In this document: one piece after another, positions 1 through 6,818 of the stretch
Layout of the letters: the number at the start of each line of letters is the position of its first letter
Numbering within the stretch: the stretch's first letter is position 1
DNA from: an uncultured Atopobiaceae bacterium
GTDB lineage: Bacteria; Actinomycetota; Coriobacteriia; Coriobacteriales; Atopobiaceae
Reading direction: 5' to 3'
Assembly (NCBI GenBank): GCA_947581665.1
Contig: CANPVI010000005.1
Location: 1 to 23,473, forward strand
DNA: 23,473 bases
Program-made: the position numbers and the translations under genes
Notes under the pieces: model-generated
The model's input: the letters and a program-made list of their open reading frames with translations, nothing else
What the model was told of the DNA's origin: nothing
Databases searched by the model: none

Positions 1-629
1 GTGAAAACGCATTCATAGGGATGGTAGAAGGCGATGCATGGAGCGCCGTTGTAGTTGACACCCAGCACATTCGAGTCCTTTGACGGATTGTCGTTGCTCA
101 CGAATCCCGTGATGCCGTTGCCACTCTCCGTAGCACCGATGAAAGGACGATTCCCCGGAACTTTGTTCCTCGTCTCCAACCTGAAACCGGATTTGACGAT
201 GAAGATGCTTTCCAATGGAAAGCTATCCCATTCCTTCTCTTCAAGTGACGGGATTTCCCGATGCTCGCCAAGCTCCGTATCGCGATTCTCTCCATTGAAT
301 AGATACCCACGATTCTGCATAACCATGGATAACTCAAATGTCAGGCACTCTCCGATTGTCTTCTCAAAGTTGGCATCGGTAGGTATCTCGTCGTTGAAGT
401 AGTAGAAGGAGTGAAGCCATTCGTCTTCTGCTCTCACCGAGGACTCGACGCAGAACTTAGACGGTGCCTCGGCGCGGCCAAACCAAACGTCCAGAAGGTG
501 CTGGCACTTGTCCTTGGCGGAGTCGCCCTCCACGAGGCCGATGTGTGCCCTGACCTCGTAGCCATCGTCCCGGAAGTCGATGAACTTGCAGAGCTTATCT
601 GCAGGATGCGCACCAGTGTCGTACTCTCC
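1..629 (-). pseudogene. 5'-truncated remnant of a fused DNA methyltransferase-specificity gene (RM system), also cut by the window edge
   Basis: Translating the minus strand from 629 to 3 gives one open frame without a stop. It begins GEYDTGAHPADKLCKF and runs through FIDFRDDGYEVRAHIGLVEGD, DEWLHSFYYFNDEIPT and a block ending NRGYLF. This resembles the C-terminal tail of type I-like (BcgI-like) N6-adenine methyltransferase subunits. Without a stop it passes into EKEWDSFPLESIF, GNRPFIGATESGNGITGF and SNVLGVNYNG followed by FYHPYE, which is typical of HsdS/BcgI-type target-recognition domains. An in-frame TAA (630-632) lies just before GEYDTG. The words VVGCK sit in the next frame directly upstream, suggesting a 1-base loss near 630. 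No catalytic DPACGSGG or NPPF motif occurs between 630 and 778, so the methyltransferase core is missing. The 3' end lies outside the window. The domain reading rests on remembered family patterns. The call of pseudogene is inference. Confidence 0.7.
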
Positions 630-688
630 TTACAACCGACAACCACTTCTCACCGGCAAGCGGGAGGTTGTGTGACGATGAGCACAAG

Positions 689-714
689 AGTGTACCTCCG
701 TCATAGAAGGTACA
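689..714. promoter_or_regulatory. 8-bp perfect inverted repeat upstream of the putative endonuclease gene
   Basis: GTGTACCT (689-696) and AGGTACAC (707-714) are perfect inverted arms with a 10-nt spacer. They lie about 20 bp upstream of a TATAGT hexamer and cover the place where a -35 box would be, so a repressor operator is plausible. This is inference from position only. Confidence 0.4.
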
Positions 715-732
715 CGGGACACAAATCAACGT

Positions 733-738
733 TATAGT
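733..738 (+). promoter_or_regulatory. Candidate -10 box of the putative endonuclease gene
   Basis: TATAGT at 733-738 would start transcription near 745 and give a leader of about 34 nt to the ATG at 779. No convincing -35 hexamer is seen. Confidence 0.35.
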
Positions 739-778
739 CTCATATACCCATGAAGCAAGTCGGCCTACGGAGAAGTAC

Positions 779-1510
779 ATGCTTGATTTTGAATCGCTTG
801 ATTACAGCAACTGTGATGATGTTGTCATTCAGCTCAACGAAGATCTACTTGACCCGCTCATCATTCGCTACAACAGTGATTATGCTACGGGACTGCTCTA
901 TCACTTGCCGTCCGAGGAAGATTCTGAAACGAAGCCCGAGGCGTTTAGAGGGAGGATTGGTTTACTGGTTGAATACGCGCTCGTCTCTATTCTTCATGAG
1001 ATGGTGGAAGAGGATACGAAGAGACGGTGTTCGGTGACGTTCAATACCGCAAACATGTTCGCTGACTTCTTCATTCGAAACAATATGGAGCCGGTACTTA
1101 GAATCGATGTGAAGGCATTTCATAGGGATAGCGACGAGGCATCTGCGCGTTTTGATGCGAAAATGGCCGACATTGATCCCGGTCGCGATTACCTGCTAGT
1201 CGTTCGATGGGAATGGGGTGATTCGTCCTCGCTTGGCCATGGTGAGCCTATTAGGTATCCGAAAATCCACGATGCGACCTTCGTCTCGTGCCTTCGTCTT
1301 GCCGAGGAAAGAGACCTCCGACAACGCGAGGTCTCCGGCGGCTTCGATATAGATGGCGAGCCTTTGACCAAGAATAGTCACATGGACACCAATTTCGGGA
1401 AGATGAATCGGATTGTGTCGCCTTCAAGATCGCAGAACCTCGCTCTGCTCGACCCATACGTACGAAAGCTATACGAGATGGTTAAGGATACCTCGGAAAA
1501 CTCAAGCTAA
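779..1510 (+). CDS. Putative PD-(D/E)XK restriction endonuclease of a compact RM module (243 aa)
   Basis: No family is recognised with certainty. The ATG at 779 is preceded by GGAGAA at good spacing. A conserved-looking core contains LLVEYAL (E65), then VLRIDVKAF with D110-V-K112, then YLLVVRWEW around residue 140. That order (helix with Glu, strand with D-x-K, another hydrophobic strand) fits the PD-(D/E)XK nuclease fold. No signal peptide or membrane segment is seen. The gene converges on the adjacent adenine methyltransferase, and their 3' ends overlap by 9 bp (1502-1510), so they probably form one RM system with this as the cutting subunit. Its base composition is AT-rich compared with the genes right of 5054, consistent with transfer. 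It could instead be an accessory protein of the methyltransferase. The nuclease role is inference from motif and context. Confidence 0.5.
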   Translation: MLDFESLDYSNCDDVVIQLNEDLLDPLIIRYNSDYATGLLYHLPSEEDSETKPEAFRGRIGLLVEYALVSILHEMVEEDTKRRCSVTFNTANMFADFFIRNNMEPVLRIDVKAFHRDSDEASARFDAKMADIDPGRDYLLVVRWEWGDSSSLGHGEPIRYPKIHDATFVSCLRLAEERDLRQREVSGGFDIDGEPLTKNSHMDTNFGKMNRIVSPSRSQNLALLDPYVRKLYEMVKDTSENSS

Positions 1511-3382
1511 AGAGTCTTGTATGTTTTCAAGGGTCTCAAACGCCCTCCTCCTGCCTTCTTCGAGACTGCGGCAAACGTCTGCATAGTTGTTAATGGCTTG
1601 GTGGTAGCTCTTGACAGCCTTCACTTGTTCTTCCATCTCGGGTAAAGGGATGAGGAGGTTGCGCACATGATTTATGCCAATTCTCGGCCTCCCGAGACCA
1701 GTCACCTTATAGACGATTTGGCCGTATGACAGGTCGCCACGCAATACCATTGATATATATTCGGGATTGACTAAATCCCGGTACTCAGGTTTAAGCCTCA
1801 AGACCAAAAGCTCCGATGAGCAGTACCCCTCGATATCACCGGAACAAAACACCGTCTTCATTAGCTCTGGTCTTAGTCGCGAGAATAGAACATCATCCAT
1901 CTTGAAGCTGTGTGCCTGCGATTTGATTGTCTTGGCAAGAACGCTCTTAGTGTGATATTGTCCTGTCTTCTTTTCAATATCTGCCAAGCCCATCCAAGTA
2001 ACTGTCTCGTCTTCATCAAGAGTCGAAAGTGACGTTGCGGTATTCTCAAAATCGAACAGATCTTCGAGCTTGTAGACCGCATAGGAAGTTGTCCTAAGTT
2101 TCTCTTCGGCGGAGTATCGAGATGGATGGTAGTAGCTAGCGTCAAGCCTTCCGCCCAAATCATCTTCGAGCTCAGCGGTGTAACCGAGATCATCTGCTTC
2201 GTTAAGCTCGCCGTTTTTGAATAGCAACCAGCGTCGGTTTGCTTCTGGTAAATCGCTGACAAGCTCACCGTAATCGTCGTAGAGAGGTTCGCCGTTCGTC
2301 CGTCTTCCTACCTCGCTAAGTCGTGCCATAAAGACCGGGCCCTGCTTGGCGCCCTTCTTGAGGACGAGAATCGACGAGTTTGCGCTCGAATACGGCATGA
2401 AGGTGACGCTTGGGAGTGATATGACCGCGACAATCGCGCATTTGCTCCTGATGAATTTGCGTATATCAGCGTTGCTATCAAGATTTAGTACGCTCTCATC
2501 CACAACAACCCCCATTACACCTCCATCCTTGAGCAGGTCAATTGATCGCTCTAGAAAGAGAACGCTCCTTCTACGCGAGGGATGGCCCTTTCCCGTCTCA
2601 AACAGGCTTAGGGTATCTTGATCGTATATGTCGCTTCCAAATGGTGGGTTTTCGAGAATCAGATCGACTTTGCCCCCTGCAGCCTCCAAAACCTGGTCAA
2701 TCTCTCCAAGAGAGCCGACTCCGGGCAGACAGCGCACAGTGGCTGAATTGGAGCCATGAATAAGAAGATTCGTTCTGGCTATCCAGCACATGCGCTCATC
2801 TATATCGAGGCCGACGAGTTGTGTATCTGATCGGTCTCCGAGAACAGACTTTGCGGCACAGAGGAAACCTCCGCTTCCGCATGCCGGATCAAGTATGGTT
2901 CCGTGGTTGGGTACATCCACGAGACTGATGATGAAATCGACTATTTGAATCGGAGTGAAGTACTGCTGGTTCTCATTCTTCTCGAATGTGTTGCTTAGCA
3001 GTTCTTCGTAAGCAACGCCGCGTGCTGAAGATGGAAAATTGGATAGATTAGCAGCATTGAGTAAGTAGCGGCATTTGGCAACGGCTTCCACGTCATTGGG
3101 AAAACCGCTGTCTGCTCCCAATACCTCCGGTTCGTTGGCTTGGATCTTTCTCCATGCCGCTCTCTCTCGCTCGTATATAGAGCGTGAAGATAACCTTTTG
3201 CCGTTGTCGTAGCAAGTGCAGATAGGTATTTCAGGATGTTGATGCCGATAGAGATCCATGAACATCAGTTTGCTTGTGTACTCGAAGCGCTCCATGATTC
3301 CGCCTCCATGAGAATCCCTAAAGGCGGAGGACATGGCTCGAGCAAGTTTGCGGATGTCAGATATGGCCGTCGTCTCTTTCAT
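1502..3382 (-). CDS. N6-adenine DNA methyltransferase with fused C-terminal target-recognition domain (626 aa)
   Basis: This is an HsdM/BcgI-like DNA methyltransferase that would transfer methyl groups from S-adenosylmethionine to adenine and protect host DNA. An N-terminal helical part leads to QYFTP (residues about 140-144), the SAM-binding motif DPACGSGG (165-172) and the catalytic NPPF (245-248, in LILENPPFGSD). From about residue 430 to the end an HsdS-type recognition half is fused: YKLEDLF, then DDVLFSRLRPELMKTVF, then GINHVRNLLIPLPEMEEQ. With only one recognition domain, the protein may work as a dimer on a symmetric split site (inference). The start at 3382 is preferred because TATACT lies exactly 6 nt upstream and would give a leaderless mRNA. 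An upstream in-frame ATG at 3418 (638 aa) lies inside a palindrome. The 3' end overlaps the convergent putative nuclease by 9 bp. Confidence 0.9.
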   Translation of the reverse strand: MKETTAISDIRKLARAMSSAFRDSHGGGIMERFEYTSKLMFMDLYRHQHPEIPICTCYDNGKRLSSRSIYERERAAWRKIQANEPEVLGADSGFPNDVEAVAKCRYLLNAANLSNFPSSARGVAYEELLSNTFEKNENQQYFTPIQIVDFIISLVDVPNHGTILDPACGSGGFLCAAKSVLGDRSDTQLVGLDIDERMCWIARTNLLIHGSNSATVRCLPGVGSLGEIDQVLEAAGGKVDLILENPPFGSDIYDQDTLSLFETGKGHPSRRRSVLFLERSIDLLKDGGVMGVVVDESVLNLDSNADIRKFIRSKCAIVAVISLPSVTFMPYSSANSSILVLKKGAKQGPVFMARLSEVGRRTNGEPLYDDYGELVSDLPEANRRWLLFKNGELNEADDLGYTAELEDDLGGRLDASYYHPSRYSAEEKLRTTSYAVYKLEDLFDFENTATSLSTLDEDETVTWMGLADIEKKTGQYHTKSVLAKTIKSQAHSFKMDDVLFSRLRPELMKTVFCSGDIEGYCSSELLVLRLKPEYRDLVNPEYISMVLRGDLSYGQIVYKVTGLGRPRIGINHVRNLLIPLPEMEEQVKAVKSYHQAINNYADVCRSLEEGRRRAFETLENIQDSLA

Positions 3383-3388
3383 GGCACC

Positions 3389-3394
3389 AGTATA
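3389..3394 (-). promoter_or_regulatory. -10 box of a probable leaderless methyltransferase mRNA
   Basis: On the minus strand TATACT is followed by six bases and then the ATG at 3382, which would put the transcription start on or next to the start codon. No Shine-Dalgarno sequence precedes this ATG, which fits leaderless translation, common in actinobacteria. Confidence 0.5.
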
Positions 3395-3426
3395 CGACAG
3401 ATGTGTCAGCCGTGACACATCTGTCG
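3395..3426. promoter_or_regulatory. Perfect 14-bp inverted repeat over the methyltransferase promoter (putative operator)
   Basis: CGACAGATGTGTCA (3395-3408) and its exact reverse complement (3413-3426) flank a 4-bp GCCG spacer. The repeat fills the space between the -10 box and the expected -35 position of the methyltransferase promoter, where a bound repressor would block transcription. No controller (C) protein gene is seen in the window, so the methyltransferase itself or a factor encoded elsewhere could be the ligand. Confidence 0.6.
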
Positions 3427-3789
3427 CGTGCGGTCACCCTCTACGTCACCGAGACCCCCTGACACCCGAATGACCTCTACGAAGCTATAGGGTACCTAAG
3501 TTGTCTCTCACCAATCCGATGCGCAAAACCACGTGGTAGATGGTCTATTTGCGTTGGGGTACGGCGTTTGAAAAACCGCAGGTAACTTTAGCGCGTGAAG
3601 CCCGTCTAACGGGCGATGATGCGCTCCCCGGTGTCAAGTACGTGGGATGATGCCTGAGGTAAAAGAGCCTCACTTGCGCGATCTGGGTTTAGCGTGCGCT
3701 ATGACAGGCGGCAGCTTACTAGGGTCACCATGAGGGGAGATCGGGATAATCGGCATGCTGACCAGCCACGAAGGACGAAGGAGGCGAGC
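3427..3789. other. 363-bp intergenic region between the methyltransferase and fic
   Basis: I find no convincing gene, tRNA or known riboswitch here. It holds an inverted repeat at 3522-3553 (listed separately) and a small hairpin GCCCGT-CTA-ACGGGC at 3600-3614 without a T-run. The plus frame of fic is open upstream to 3694, but no good ribosome-binding site supports that longer start. The region probably contains the fic promoter, which I cannot place. Confidence 0.5.
3522..3553. repeat. Nested inverted repeat in the intergenic region
   Basis: CGCAAA (3522-3527) pairs with TTTGCG (3548-3553). Just inside is the 10-bp palindrome ACCACGTGGT (3528-3537). CCAA and TTGG further out add four more possible pairs after a 7-nt bulge. 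Function unknown. Confidence 0.3.
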
Positions 3790-4740
3790 ATGGAGCCGAT
3801 CCGCGCGTATTTCGATCTCGCGGGCATGGCTGGCGTGGATGCCCTCATCGCGAAGGCAGACGCCGCGGCCCGGAGCCTCGCCGCATGCGGTGAGCCGAAG
3901 GATGCCGAGCGAAGGATCGGCATCGAGGGCTACGAGGAGTGGTTCCTCGCGCGCATGGTGCACGGATCGGCGGCGATCGAGGGGAGCGCGCTCACCCTCG
4001 CCGAGACGTCGCTCGTACTCGATCGCGACTTCGTGCCGAGGGATCGCAAACAGCGAGACGACATGATGAGCGCCATCGGCATAGCCGACGCCTTCCGCTA
4101 CGCCATGCGCCAAGCCAAGGCGGGCCGGGCCCTCAGCCCCTCGCTCATGCAGGACATCCACGAGAGGGTGTCCATCGACATGGACGATTCGATCCGGGGA
4201 GCGCTGCGAGCGACCCCGGTTCGCGTCAAGGGATCCGCGAGCGTCCCGCCGGAGCCGCGGCAGGTGGGGCCGCTCCTCGAGGCCCTCGCGCGCCTTGCAA
4301 CCGACGCCGACCTGCATCCCCTCCTTTCCGTCGCGGCCACGCACAAGGCCTTCGAGGCCATCCACCCCTTCGCCGACGGCAACGGGCGGACGGGCAGGGC
4401 GCTCATGAACTTCCAGCTCGCCTCCCTCGGCTACCCTCCCGTCGCAATCGACGCAGGAAGGCGAGGGGACTACCTCTCGGCGCTTGAGGAGTGGGACGTC
4501 GGCCGCGATCTGAGGCCGCTCGTCTCGCTCATCTGCGAGCAGGTGGCCATCGAGGCCGAGAATCGCAGGGCGATACTCGGCTCGCCGATGGGCGTGGCGT
4601 CCTTGCGGACTCCGCGCGGCAGGATCGCGCTAACCACCGACGAGGCACGTCGGAAAAGTGGAACGCATGGCGAGGAAGGCCAAGTAGGCACGGCCTTCCC
4701 ACCTCGCACTGCAGAAGCGCAGGCAGTAAAGAAACACTGA
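3790..4740 (+). CDS. Fic family protein (putative AMP-transferase) with N-terminal inhibitory motif (316 aa)
   Basis: Fic enzymes usually transfer AMP from ATP to a hydroxyl side chain of a target protein. The catalytic motif HPFADGNGRTGR occupies residues 192-203, with H192 as the base and the GNGR anion-binding turn. An N-terminal SAAIEG (residues 60-65) matches the inhibitory helix motif (S/T)xxxE(G/N), so this is a self-inhibited class II Fic protein that needs no separate antitoxin. The ATG at 3790 is chosen because AAGGAGG ends 5 nt upstream; the frame is open to 3694 but no other start is as well supported. The last 40 or so residues (after about 275) are charged, low in order and without visible domain. 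It lies between an RM module and the guaA insertion site, yet its GC content resembles the host genes. The target is unknown. Confidence 0.9.
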   Translation: MEPIRAYFDLAGMAGVDALIAKADAAARSLAACGEPKDAERRIGIEGYEEWFLARMVHGSAAIEGSALTLAETSLVLDRDFVPRDRKQRDDMMSAIGIADAFRYAMRQAKAGRALSPSLMQDIHERVSIDMDDSIRGALRATPVRVKGSASVPPEPRQVGPLLEALARLATDADLHPLLSVAATHKAFEAIHPFADGNGRTGRALMNFQLASLGYPPVAIDAGRRGDYLSALEEWDVGRDLRPLVSLICEQVAIEAENRRAILGSPMGVASLRTPRGRIALTTDEARRKSGTHGEEGQVGTAFPPRTAEAQAVKKH

Positions 4741-4986
4741 GCTAGAGGCTCTGTGTGATCCCGGAAAAGCTTGGGTGGTGTTCAAATGGTGCCATTTTCG
4801 ACGGTGTGTTCGTCATGGCTGCCACCGGCGTCCTGCGACACGCGTACCTGCCATTTTTTGACTGAGAGCGCCGAAGGGAACGTGAAGACGTCCTGCGCCA
4901 TACGGTCATGTAGGGGCACCACCTCGAGTTTTCTGGTGCGCCCGGAGCAGAATCGCGCTGATCCGAAATTGCTTTCGCGAAAGTGA
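4741..4986. other. Intergenic sequence between convergent fic and guaA, no gene seen
   Basis: No coding region or RNA gene is supported. Composition is less GC-rich than the flanking genes. A perfect 12-bp palindrome CTTTCGCGAAAG lies at 4972-4983, just before the repeated motifs next to guaA. It probably belongs to the end of the inserted DNA. Confidence 0.4.
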
Positions 4987-5047
4987 AGTAATTTACGTAG
5001 CCCTTCAGAAGACTACATAAACTACTCCATTAGTACACATAATTTAC
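4987..5047. repeat. Three related 14-bp motifs beside the guaA 3' end (candidate integrase arm sites)
   Basis: The motif CTACRTAAAYTACT occurs inverted at 4987-5000 (12 of 14 identical to the reference copy), directly at 5013-5026 (reference copy), and in a looser form at 5034-5047 (ACATAA-NN-TACT kept). The two direct copies are 22 bp apart, about two helical turns. All three lie within 70 bp of the guaA stop codon on the island side. Clusters of direct and inverted short repeats next to an attachment core are typical of tyrosine-recombinase arm sites. Integrase binding is inference. Confidence 0.45.
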
Positions 5048-5053
5048 TCTCCC

Positions 5054-6625
5054 TTATTCCCATTCGATGGTAGCCGGGGGCTTGCTCGTGATGTCGTAGA
5101 CGACGCGGTTCAAGCCGGGGACCTCGCCGACGATGCGGCGCGAGATCTGCGCGAGGACGTCGTGGGGGAGGCGCGCCCAGTCGGCGGTCATGGCGTCGGC
5201 GCTCTCCACGGCGCGAAGGATCACGGGGCGCTCGTAGGTGCGCTCGTCGCCCATCACGCCCACGCTCTTGATGTCGGGCAGCACGGCGAAGTACTGCCAG
5301 CAGGCGTGCGCGCTGTTGCGCTCGCCGGTCTTTTCGAAGAGGCGCGCGTTGTAGGCGTCGAGCTCCTCACGCACGATGGCGTCCGCCGCGCGCACGAGCT
5401 CGAGCTTCTCGGACGTCACGGGCCCGAGGATGCGGATGGCGAGGCCGGGGCCGGGGAAGGGCTGGCGCCACACGAGCTTCGAGGGCAGGCCGAGCTCCTC
5501 GCCGAGCTCGCGCACCTCGTCTTTGAAGAGGTGGTCGAGCGGCTCGATGAGCTCGAAGGAGACGCCCGGCGGAAACGGGATGAGGTTGTGGTGGCTCTTG
5601 ATGGTGGCGGCCTTGCCGCCGGTCTTGCGCGCGCCGCTCTCGATGATGTCGGGGTAGATGGTGCCCTGGGCGAGGAACTGCACGTCGCCGAGCTTCGCGG
5701 CCTCCTCGAAGAAGACCTTCCAGAACTCGCCGCCGATGCGCCGGCGCTTCTCCTCGGGGTCGGCCACGCCGGCGAGGAGGTCGAGGTAGCGTCGCTGCGC
5801 GTCCACCACGACGAGCGGGATGCCGAACGCGTCGCCGAAGACGCGCTCCACGCCCTCGGCCTCGCCCGCGCGAAGCAGGCCATGGTCCACGAAGACGCAG
5901 GTGAGGCGCTCGCCGATCGCACGGTGCACGAGCGCGGCGCAGACGGCGCTGTCCACGCCACCGGAGAGCGCGCAAATCGCACGGCCCTGGCCCACCGTCT
6001 CGCGGATCTCCGCCACCTTGTCCTCGATGAAGCTCGCCATGGTCCAGTTGGGCGCGAGCCCCGCCACGGCGAAGAGGAAGTTCGAGAGGATCGTCTGGCC
6101 GGCTTCGGTGTGGCGCACCTCGGGGTGGAACTGCGTGGCATAGAGCCTACGCTGCGGGTTTTCCATCGCGGCCACGGGGCAGGCCTCCGTGGTGGCCGTC
6201 ACCATGAAGCCCTCGGGCGCGCGGGTCACGGCGTCGCGGTGGCTCATCCACACCGTCTGGATGTCCGGCGTGCCCGTGAGCAGCACCGACGCGCAGCCGC
6301 GCGTGAGCCTCGCGGGGCCGTACTCGCCCACGTCCGTGTGGCCCACCTCGCCACCGAGCGCGAGTGCCATCACCTGCTGGCCGTAGCAAAGCCCGAGGAT
6401 GGGGATGCCGAGCTCGAAGATGGCGGGGTCCATGGTGGGCGCGTCCTCGGCGTAGACGGACGCGGGGCCGCCGGAGAGGATGATCGCCGCCGGCTCGAGT
6501 GCGGCGAGCTCGGCGGCCGAGATATCGCAGGGGATGACCTCGGAGTACACGTGCAGGTCGCGCACGCGCCTCGCGATGAGCTGGGCGTACTGGGCGCCGA
6601 AATCCAACACGTAGACCGTCTGCAT
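5054..6625 (-). CDS. guaA: GMP synthase (glutamine-hydrolysing)
   Basis: GMP synthase makes GMP from XMP, glutamine and ATP, the last step of guanine nucleotide synthesis. The N-terminal class I glutamine amidotransferase domain shows GLCYGQQ with nucleophile C80 and the FHPEVRHTE triad segment. The ATP pyrophosphatase domain starts with the P-loop-like ALSGGVDSAV, and the C-terminal dimerisation domain ends PPATIEWE. Length 523 aa fits the family (about 525). The frame is open to 6721, but the start at 6625 (MQTVYVLDFG) matches known proteins and has GGAGG four bases upstream. It is divergent from the LCP gene and convergent with fic. The last codons abut DNA that looks inserted, so the terminal few codons may have been supplied by the element. 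Confidence 0.97.
   Translation of the reverse strand: MQTVYVLDFGAQYAQLIARRVRDLHVYSEVIPCDISAAELAALEPAAIILSGGPASVYAEDAPTMDPAIFELGIPILGLCYGQQVMALALGGEVGHTDVGEYGPARLTRGCASVLLTGTPDIQTVWMSHRDAVTRAPEGFMVTATTEACPVAAMENPQRRLYATQFHPEVRHTEAGQTILSNFLFAVAGLAPNWTMASFIEDKVAEIRETVGQGRAICALSGGVDSAVCAALVHRAIGERLTCVFVDHGLLRAGEAEGVERVFGDAFGIPLVVVDAQRRYLDLLAGVADPEEKRRRIGGEFWKVFFEEAAKLGDVQFLAQGTIYPDIIESGARKTGGKAATIKSHHNLIPFPPGVSFELIEPLDHLFKDEVRELGEELGLPSKLVWRQPFPGPGLAIRILGPVTSEKLELVRAADAIVREELDAYNARLFEKTGERNSAHACWQYFAVLPDIKSVGVMGDERTYERPVILRAVESADAMTADWARLPHDVLAQISRRIVGEVPGLNRVVYDITSKPPATIEWE
5055..5065 (-). other. Candidate attachment core at the guaA 3' end
   Basis: On the minus strand the end of guaA reads GAATGGGAATA, one base different from the 11-bp core GAGTGGGAATA that, as I recall, Tn5801-like elements use in the guaA 3' end. 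AT-rich DNA and short repeats start directly after the stop codon. No second copy is present in this window, so the other junction would lie to the left of position 1. Confidence 0.4.
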
Positions 6626-6725
6626 GAGCCCTCCGCTTCCGCGCGTCGACGTCGTCGGTTCGATCGTAGCGTTATGGGGGTGGTGAGAAACTGTGGACTT
6701 TCGTCCCCACCTCCACTCCACGGGC

Positions 6726-6731
6726 TACTAT
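6726..6731 (+). promoter_or_regulatory. Candidate -10 box for the LCP gene
   Basis: TACTAT at 6726-6731 in the guaA/LCP divergent region would start transcription near 6738, upstream of both possible start codons of the LCP gene. No clear -35 hexamer is seen. Confidence 0.3.
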
Positions 6732-6818
6732 ATGCAAGTCGAAGTTGAGGCCTGCGAGCGGCCCACAGGCAACGAGGCAGGAGTCCGCTTGAAAAAGCGC
6801 GACATCACAGAGGAGCAG

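Noticed and set aside
411..737. Plus-strand open frame of 108 codons
   Set aside because: It is opposite the methyltransferase-specificity remnant, which gives a recognisable protein; no start signal or domain supports it.
3612..3660. Possible fluoride-type or other riboswitch (GGGCGATGAT...GATGATGCC)
   Set aside because: Some words resemble the fluoride riboswitch, but the required pairing pattern is not met and the downstream gene is fic, not a fluoride exporter.
5162..6748. 528-codon open frame opposite guaA
   Set aside because: guaA on the minus strand is certain; the opposite frame is a composition shadow.
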